Shown here one piece after another: positions 56,067 to 64,000 of a stretch of 64,000 nt of DNA. This DNA comes from Trachythela sp. YZ-2020 (taxonomy: Eukaryota > Cnidaria > Anthozoa > Malacalcyonacea > Clavulariidae). Each line of letters opens with the position of its first letter. The first letter of the stretch is position 1. The notes below the pieces were generated by a model. The model was not told where the DNA came from. It saw nothing but the letters and a program-made list of their open reading frames with translations, and did not search any database. The stretch covers positions 1,612,001 to 1,676,000 of the forward strand of contig JADLSH010000085.1 in the NCBI GenBank assembly GCA_016169945.1, in the 5' to 3' direction. The translations under genes and the position numbers were made by a program.

Positions 56067-56547
56067 ATATAATTTCAGTATTTTAGCCGGTATCCCATCA
56101 ACCCCGGTAGCCTTGGATGCTTTTAAATTCCTCAAATATTTCTGAATACTTGATTCAGTAATAGTAAAAATAAAATTGCGAATTAACATCAGTTGAATTG
56201 TGGTGCGATTCTTCATGTTCGGATAAACACGCCGATTCCTTAAAATTGGAACGAGTGCCAAGTATTTTTGACCAGGATTGTAGATGAAGTACTATTGACC
56301 CAGATATTGGGATAGGAAGTTAGATGACAAAGTAGCAACACGGCATTCAACATTATGAGGTGAAGCCACCTATAAATACAATACGTTCAATTATGTAAAA
56401 AAAACAATTTAAACGGCGAGTATGATAAGAGGTATTCTGTTTTCTTCACTAATAGTACTGTAACATAAAATGATATGCATTGTTTGCTATAGTCTACTGT
56501 TTTTGACTCGAATCTCAATCCGATTCAGAAATACTGCTTGTGATATT

Positions 56548-59500
56548 TCAAGGCTTTGATGAATCTGTTATGCTCACGTCCATCTCAGAGGTGTTAATAT
56601 TCTTAGACTCAATACTAGGTTTTGGATCTTCCGGTTTTGCAGGCACTTTGCTGCTAAGCGAGAAACCTTTATCAGGAGTATCAACAGACATTGTTGGTTT
56701 AGTAGTTGTAGATAGAATGGAAGTACTGCCTTGAGAACCACTGGCATTATTATTAGTCAAGGGATAAGGCCGCTTTAGGCCAACTGCTGGAGCAATGCCT
56801 GGGATAGATGTATTGCTTTTCACTGAGAGTTGGGAAGAAACGGTGTTGGCAGGTTTGACCTGTATTTTGGAAGGGATAGATACAGTATTGCCACTAGATG
56901 GTCGGCTAGTTGCTTGGGGAGCCGTATCTGTTGTACTGGTAGTAGACGAGGTTACTAAATTACCAACTTTGCTATCATGTTCGTTAGTTGTAGGAGGTAA
57001 AGTTGAGGCAGTGTTTTTGCACACAATCTCTGGCTGTTTATCAGGTTGGATTTTTATCTGAAGGTTGGTTATTGGGGATCCAGAAAGTTTAGAAGGAAGG
57101 TGAGTCGTTGTTGGTGTCTCTTTCTGTTGTGCATCAGGTGCACTGCTCAAGGTTTGTTGCGTGTTAGCGGTTGCTGACGGTGTAAACGGGGTTTTCAAAT
57201 CTTCTTCAGGTTTTTCCGCCTGTTGAGCAGCAAGAGCTTCGGATTTAGCGATTTCTGACAACTTTGCTTCGTGAGCAGCCTGAGCTAAAGCAGCTTTTCG
57301 TCTGTCTTCTCTTTCTTTTTCCTTAATTCTGGAAAGAAACGTCCGAACTACGTGAAAAATATGATACTTAGAGCCAGGATTTCTTTTTGGCAGGTCAAAT
57401 AAATTATGGCCTGCAATTGTTACTTTTAAACTGCCAAAACGGTTCCACCTGGCTATGAAAGAAATGAATGTTAATTTTCTTCAAAGGATACTAGTATGTG
57501 TTGCGCAAATGAAATTAACCAATCTGTACAATTTGACCTGCCATATTATTTTTGACTCGGCAGTTCAAAATTACTTTGCCTACAATTTCTCAAATATTGC
57601 CTGCTTTTTGCCAATTGACAGACCCTGCTTAGAATTGACTATATTTTTACCACTACTTATATTTCGTCGAAACATACTGTAGAATATCCTAGGACCTGTA
57701 TATGAGTTTGTATGCATTTCATTTAGGACAGATAATCTCAACTGTTTTAGGGTAAAATGACCATAACGAACAGCTTGGCATGTGCCAAAACCCGAATCTG
57801 GGGCGAAACGTCCGAAAATGACCACACCCAGAAACTGCACAAGTGTATCGGACTCAATCCTTTTCCCTAATTAAAAAGGATGTTAACTTTTCGACGTTTT
57901 ACAGTTTTGTTTAGTATCCGCCTCTGATTTTTAAGCTCAATAGGTTAGTCAACTTGCATTAAATGATAAGCTTTTCTAGGCAAAAATAAAAGAACGTATT
58001 TCTCACTTACATTTGCCGTTCCTGGGCTTCTTGAAGTTCTTGTTCCAAATCAACTACAGATAAATCACTTGTGTGAGGAAGATGAAGTATACATTTTTCA
58101 TGATTTGAAACATTTGGGATAGCCACGTCACAACTTTGATCTGCACCAATCATTTGTGAACATGGTAGAAATAATTGCTGGTTGGGGTCGTGACAGACAT
58201 CTTGTCAAACGTTAAGGATATATATTTCAAATATTTACATATGAAGAGAGATAAACTAAACGTATTCTGAGAATCGAAATATATAGTTTATATCAAATTG
58301 TCTACAATGCACACAGAATTGGCAATAGCTTTCATTTTGTATTTTTCTGAAATTATCAAACCAAAAAGAATTCATACGACAAACCATACAATGCATTTTG
58401 ATTGTTTCGTCTTGCTTTTAGACATTTGACATTTGGTGATTTTTTGCTTATTATTAATTACATATCACCATCTATAAACCTGTTCCCAGAGGTTTGCGCA
58501 CTTCCCCAAAAACGTCAGCATGGAGATAATTCGATAAAAACTTTGCATAAATAATTTATTTACGAGTCAAGATCAGAAAAAAAGTTCGATTATCTTAAGG
58601 TTTATCTTTAAGGTTGAGTTATATAACAGTTAGCCTATATAACAGTGTATTCAAAACCCTGTCACTACAAATATATTCACCTGGATTCATATATAGACAC
58701 TATAACTGGTTAGGATACGTTTCAAACAAAATTTTGCAAAAGGAACAATTTTTGATGTACAACGATTTCCATCGGTATAGTGACCACAACGCTGATGGGG
58801 TAAGGTTTGATTTCGTGATGCTGTTCCCAATCGTTTTTCTTTACTTTGTTTTTGTAAGAGTGCATCGGTCCTGTATCGCTTGTTATAACATCTGCTAGCA
58901 AAGTGCAATGCTGAAAGAGATTCGTTTGGTTTTGGTTCGTTTGTACCACCTGCTAAAATAAGCAAAATGTAATTATGGTTTCAGAGTGATTCATGTAAGT
59001 GATGTTTATTGTAATACTGTATGTACTCTAATGGTATATGATGCGATGCGTTAACTGTTGCATGTAAATGCTCCTTTGTAAATCGGTCATCCACGTGCAC
59101 TAGAGATCTTACAGTTTTGAAATTACTTTTAATAGAATAATGACCCCAAACTCTCCATAACAATAGTCTTCAGAGCAAGAGAAAATGCAAAATGCAGTGT
59201 TTTGTTATCTTTTTCGGCCACTAATCCCACTGTTCTCTATACCATCCAGTTCTACGCACTGTTCTCATTCTCAACTATATTTGGCCAGCTGCAAAACGCC
59301 TATTGCTTTATTGTCTGTGAAAATCATAGCTCATAAAAATCTGAACAATGATGCTAATACCCTTCATTCTCAACTATATTTGACCAGCTGGAAAGCGCCT
59401 ATTGCTTTCACTTATTGTCTGTGAAAATCATAGCTCATAAACAATCTGAACAATGATGCTAATACCCTTCCTCAAGAGATCAAAATTTCAAAATTGGAGA

Positions 59501-62500
59501 AGCTAGCTATAGCAACTGGTCATGCTATACAAAATTTAAAATATAGTCATATTATATTTAATATATAGTTAAAAGCTTTAGAAAAGTATTGTCTTCAATC
59601 TTCAGACTATATAAGGGCACCGTTTACTAGCATACCAAAGCATGACCATTTGCCATGGATAGCTTCGCCTGCAGTAGTGTTTTCTATCACCAAGTACAAC
59701 GCTTTTTGAAAACAAAAGAAAGACGACTGTTGTTGTTTACCTGTTACGCTATCCTCATTAGCACCTGTTGCCAGAAGATACTTCCTCCTTTTGTTCTTAT
59801 AAACATGTTTTAATCGTTCAAACTGAGACATATACAGTGATCTAAGTCTTAACAGTTTGTCGCGACACACCTTTGTTACTTCTTCAGCAGTCCAAACGCC
59901 AGCGTGTCTAGAAAAAGGTTCAAGCTCTAGATTAGTAGGACAAATTCCAGGTATTCCAGGTCAGTTTTGATAAATAACGAGTAGTCTGTACTCACGCGAC
60001 AATATTTATTAATACATTATTTACAGCAGTAATGAATGATCAATTTTCATTCATATTTACGTATATGAAACAGCCACACAGATCACTATATATCGTCTTA
60101 ATTCAATAATCAAGTTTTAATACAGTTTTCACTGTATGGACAGAAAATGAATTTCCGGAAACTAAATTGTCTGGTATTTAATTCTGTACTGATGACCCAT
60201 TCTTTTAAAATGATATTAAACTGGGTGGAAGATTATGAAAATGATTAAATTCTCGAATGGCAGAAAGCAATAAAGGGGAAAAAGCACACTAATAATTTTA
60301 CGAAAACGAGGCTGCACATTGCATATCTCGCAAAATGGCGTACTTTCCAACACAGTGTGCGTTTCTGTACAAGTTAATTCAGGTGTAATTCCTGACCTTA
60401 ATGGATCATCCATATCATTATCGAGTGATTCGGTATCACTTTCATAATCACCATGCCATGAACTCTCGACTCTTAAAACATCGTCTCGTCTGTATTCTGT
60501 ACCTAAATAATACACCATACGCACAACAAGTAAATATAGAGTTGCGTATCAGTGATATATAGAATGAAAAATTATACCACCTTGGGCACATGTCTGCTGA
60601 ATGCACTGATATACTGTACTTATAATATACGAAACTGAAAGTCAAATTTTATTAGAAATACGTACTAGATAACAGGATATGTAAGGCGAGGTAACTATGA
60701 TTTAATAGTGCCTACAAATGATGGTCTTGGTGAAAAGCAACCACTCATAAGGACCACAACGGTAGAAACACCTTCCCCTACTTTTTATACCATTGCCACC
60801 AGTAAAAGGGGATATTATAAATTAAATAAACTAAATATAGACTTTGATTTTAAGATAAAGCATATGATTTAATAGTGAGTACACTACCTAGGTCGAGCAC
60901 TTTTGGTCTTTTTGTATAATTTCTTACGCCAGCTGGACGACCTGGACCTGGTTTTGATGTTACTGGTCTAGCATGTTCATCCTGCTGTCCACTAAGTTTT
61001 CTTTTCTTTTTCTTTGTTTTTGCTTCCAGGACTTTTCTGAGTTCTGAATCTCGAGTGTGAATAAGACAGTAACTAGAAACCAATGAGCAGATTGATCATT
61101 AGCTTGCAGATGTGGTGGGACAGGTGCACGGAATCAATGAAGTTATGTTATTGGTAGAAATACAGTAGTTGGTGGATGAAGCAGTTTTTATGTCTGGAGC
61201 TAAGCTAACCTATCTCAAATTGAGTCGTTTGCTAACTCAACTGCCATGCACAGCACAAACAAGAGATACTGTAAAATGAGCCAGTCGTTTGTCTCACTTA
61301 GCTTGTACTTTGTTGTAGTAAGATTTTATTAGGTAAATTAATACTTATAATTAGTCACTGGTCCCAATAGCTTATCGTTTAAGGTCAGTACTGAAATTCA
61401 AAACCCTTACTATTGAAATAGTATGGACCTAGTTGGAAATACTGAAGTATGGCAATAGAAATGAGAGACTAAGGCCTGTATTCTAAAAGCTCGCTCACAC
61501 TCACACTCAAAGAGTGGAGGTTCAATCTGAGCTTCCCTTGAGTGTCAGTGCTATTTTTGAATAACTGCAGGGTGAGTACTCACATAGTATGGTACAGCAC
61601 TAACCCTTCAGCTACTTAAAAACAGCACTGACACTCAAGGGAAGGTCAGATTGAACCTCCACTCTTTGAGTGTGAGTGAGCTTTTAGAATACAGGCGCAA
61701 GGCATTAACAACAATTAAATATAGTTACAGTACATAAAATACATCACTATTTCAGGTTTCAAATAATCCATTTGTTATTAACATGCATCTTAAAATTTGT
61801 CATTATGGGACAAAAAATTGCTGTCGAACTCTAAAATATCTACAGCACTACGATGCTTTATTAAAATGCGAGGTTGCATTTTCCATACTAGTTGCCATGC
61901 CCATACTATAGATATAGTATGGAAACAGTGTGGATATACATTGGATTTAGTGATGCAAATATTATTTCTATACATAGCAGGATTTTAAGTGATTGCATGT
62001 GCTTACTGTATATGTCGAAGCGTACATGCATATATCACACAGGATACTGCATATTTCCTTGTGCTTGTACTTCTCGCACATGTGAGCCTTAACAATTTAA
62101 GGGCTTAACAAACAGGGACTGGTTGTGTAAAAAATTGAAGTAATTAAGGTTGACTCTAGCTAGTGTGGACCAAGTTAATCAATCGGAATTGCGCGTTTTT
62201 GACAAAACAGGTATAGTTTAAAAGAGTATAGTTATGGGCTTGAGGTATCTGATGGTTTCGCCCCGACTATAAGTCAATTCACGCAGCAGTCAATTTGAAC
62301 AAAAAATACGCAGAACCAGCCGGGGTATTGCAATTTGAAGCTGTCATCACACGGCGTTTACAAATTCACTCACGTCTTTTGTCCATCAGAAAGTTTAGGT
62401 GCTGGATTGGCACACTTCTTTCCGTTTGTCTTTGGAAAAAAATCGCATGGTTTGAATGGACTCGCTTTGTCTTCCAAAATATGTTTGTGACAAAAGTCAA

Positions 62501-62599
62501 ATCCTTTCAGTTTTTCTAAATCACACTCTTTCTGTGAGTAACAGCACAAGTTGTCAGGCCTTTTTGGCGGGCTTTCACCTTTGCCTTCACTTGCTGAAT
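56548..62599 (-). CDS. KANSL2: KAT8 regulatory NSL complex subunit 2 orthologue, 3' seven exons
   Basis: Nuclear subunit of the NSL complex, which works with the MOF/KAT8 acetyltransferase on histone H4 (family knowledge). Exons: 62599-62374, 61072-60888, 60502-60397, 59907-59741, 58952-58719, 58200-58011 and 57328-56548, all GT/AG and all in phase, giving 629 codons plus an unseen first exon ending one base into a codon. Zinc module 1 spans exons one and two ([46 protein letters not shown]). An acidic linker ends DMDDPLR, joined to [11 protein letters not shown] helical [20 protein letters not shown] region follows. Zinc module 2 spans the fifth and sixth exons ([21 protein letters not shown], joined [17 protein letters not shown]). 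The last exon adds a charged helix and a Ser/Thr/Pro-rich tail, longer than in human KANSL2 (492 aa). The DPLRHAG and RLRSLY blocks favour KANSL2 over the related INO80D. Confidence 0.9.
57755..57840. repeat. repeat scrap with CGAAACGTCCGAAAA in KANSL2 intron
   Basis: CTGGGGCGAAACGTCCGAAA resembles the 3' half of the AGACGAAGGGCC-type repeats but lacks the 5' half. It lies in the last intron. Confidence 0.35.
59266..59470. repeat. tandem duplication of about 100 bp in a KANSL2 intron
   Basis: CATTCTCAACTATATTTG(G/A)CC at 59266 and 59365. Both copies end ATGATGCTAATACCCTTC. They differ by small substitutions and a short insertion. Confidence 0.85.
61473..61696. mobile_element. palindromic MITE of about 224 bp in a KANSL2 intron
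   Basis: GCCTGTATTCTAAAAGCTC is mirrored by GAGCTTTTAGAATACAGGC, and the inner CACTCAAAGAGTGGAGGTTC by GAACCTCCACTCTTTGAGTG. A spacer of some 100 bp separates the arms. Confidence 0.88.
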
Positions 62600-64000
62600 C
62601 TAAAAGAGGATAAAACAATATCAAGAGAAACTGTATTCTGTACATTTTTACCTCATATGAAAATCACCATTTGACTTAAACTGTTTATGAATTACGATGG
62701 TTGCATGCATACACAGTAATGTGTTTGCAAATTGTTTACTTGAGAAAAAAATTAAGCGAGTTTTATGCAATAACCTTGGGAGAACTCGAGAACAGATAAC
62801 CTGCATGAGAGTTCTCCAAAACACGAAAAGTAATTACACAAGGGATAGACAAATTGGATGCAAGGAATAGCAATAGTGTGGGGGGATAGATGATTCGGTT
62901 AAATAGGAAATAAGAATACAAGGCAAAAGGAATAGACAAGTTAGAAACAAAGGAATAGGAATCAATGAATTACAAATAGATTCGTGCTAAAACTCAACGC
63001 ACATGGAACGCACAAGTTAATGAAAACACTGCGACTTGGCATCAAATCCAGTCTAGTGCCTAATTAAAACTATAAATCTTGGCCATAGGAATGCTTAGAT
63101 TTTGTCATGTCATGGGCAATATGGGCATGGGCATAGCAATAAAATACTATTTTGAAGAATGCCAGCAACAATGAGATCGGTAATACACTATCACAAAATT
63201 GTCACAGTGCTGGTTAAGTGTCTTTGGCGAGGGTGTTATTTCTCGACAGTCAAAAAAGTTTGCACATATGCAAGCAGGGGTCGAAAGAAGCAACAGTATA
63301 TCAGGCTACATGATCATCATGATGATATATTATTTTTGACTGATGAGAAGGATATAATCATAAACCATGCATACACTCATCAGGCTGTGTTAAAATATTC
63401 CATTTAGTTGTGGGTGGAAGAGAAATAATTGTGACACAATTTATTTAATATTTTCATTTAGGATATCTCCAAATTCACCGTAGTTTTTGGATTATTCATT
63501 CATTTTCTAGTATTTATTACTCTTTATTCCATTGCACCATAAAACAGCTATTCATTATTCCAGATTTTTAAACTAAAATATTCATTGTTCATTCCCTACA
63601 TGAACCTGTTATTCATTATTTATAATTTCGCTTCCACCCAAAAATTTAGGAACAGCATCGTATTTCAAAATACAGGCAGTTCCTTCGGGGCGCATCCCTG
63701 CTCAAAATATATCATAGTTGCCAACTTTGAAGAAAAAACATCCGTGAGATTTAGTTAGATTACTAAATTCGACGAGTAGGAGTCCCTAGATCGTCGGAAA
63801 TGGCGTCTATAATGGCCTAAATGTCCTCGGGTAGTAATATTATGACAATAATGTAGAGTAACGACTAGCCGTAGTAGAGTGTTCTTTTATGAATTTATCA
63901 ATGTTTTTGTTTTAATTTGACAAAAAAACACTCTTGTAAGTTAAAATGTGCAACATATGTGAGAACTAAGTTAGGCTATGCTCGAAATCCGTGAGAATCC
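62600..64000 (-). other. region expected to hold or lead to KANSL2 exon 1
   Basis: The first KANSL2 exon must end with one base of a split codon before the acceptor at 62600. It was not identified: it may be a very short exon here or lie beyond the window. Open frames at 62456-62674 and 63159-63407 show no recognisable motif. Confidence 0.35.

Larger units (their letters stand above)
50641..56280 (-). mobile_element. LINE C, split by LINE A and a MITE
   Basis: The outermost element of the nest. Minus strand, 5' to 3': ESSIQKYLRNLKASKATGVD and GIPAKILK (56170-56070), the MITE (about 55835-56066), NCNIIAPSLTYIFNLSISTG and YKSEDRKKCENYRPI (55820-55660), and GLISVDIR...AFDSI up to 55443. The frame then continues across the LINE A insertion at 50973 with DHRILLMKMQEQF, GVPQGSTLGPLLFLLYINDL and MYADDTQIF. 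The 3' end is lost near 50645. The 9-bp AATAGAGTC is duplicated at 50965-50973 and 55443-55451. Confidence 0.9.

Noticed and set aside
58687..58718. Continuation of the KANSL2 frame past 58719
   Set aside because: Reading through gives [10 protein letters not shown] and loses the last zinc-binding His; splicing at AAAC|GTATCC to 58200 restores CLKHVCHD.

Overview
Eukaryotic, AT-rich, intron-containing invertebrate DNA with dense and deeply nested repeats. The repertoire (foldback DNA elements, CR1/L2/Jockey-like LINEs, a retroelement joining a reverse transcriptase to a GIY-YIG-like endonuclease, a tRNA-derived SINE, hAT, Harbinger, Mutator-like and TTAA-type elements, many hairpin MITEs) fits a cnidarian best, perhaps an anthozoan. 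That assignment is inference from repeat content and was not searched.

Only three host genes are supported. Two are + strand paralogues of a two-exon multipass membrane protein I do not recognise: gene 1 (exons 5639-6270 and 17282-18224) and gene 2 (exons 42098-42708 and 44769-45711). The third, on the - strand (62599 down to 56548, seven visible exons, first exon not seen), is an orthologue of KANSL2, a subunit of the NSL histone-acetyltransferase complex. Its splice junctions keep frame throughout and rebuild two C3Hc3H-type zinc-binding modules.

Layout: 0-5.6 kb, decayed repeats and a pseudogene fragment. 5.6-18.2 kb, membrane gene 1, whose 11 kb intron holds a 6.5 kb foldback element (7738-14283, itself split by a hAT element) and a hairpin-MITE cluster. 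18.4-19.1 kb, a partial third membrane-gene end and a broken copy of the KANSL2 3' end. 19.4-25.1 kb, nested MITEs and a Harbinger element. 25.6-29.8 kb, a LINE and a Penelope-like element. 33.5-37.5 kb, a second foldback element inserted in a LINE. 40.3-41.7 kb, a TTAA element and a hairpin MITE. 42.1-45.7 kb, membrane gene 2. 46-56.3 kb, a hAT MITE, a SINE, a LINE, then a nest of three LINEs plus a MITE. 56.5-62.6 kb, KANSL2.

Main inference: membrane gene 2 faces KANSL2 tail to tail, and gene 1 is followed by a broken KANSL2 tail. So an ancestral block (membrane gene plus KANSL2 3' end) was duplicated in tandem and the two copies were then filled by different transposons. The strongest candidates for something undescribed are the two foldback elements (arms carrying minisatellites and paired small ORFs) and the membrane-protein family itself.
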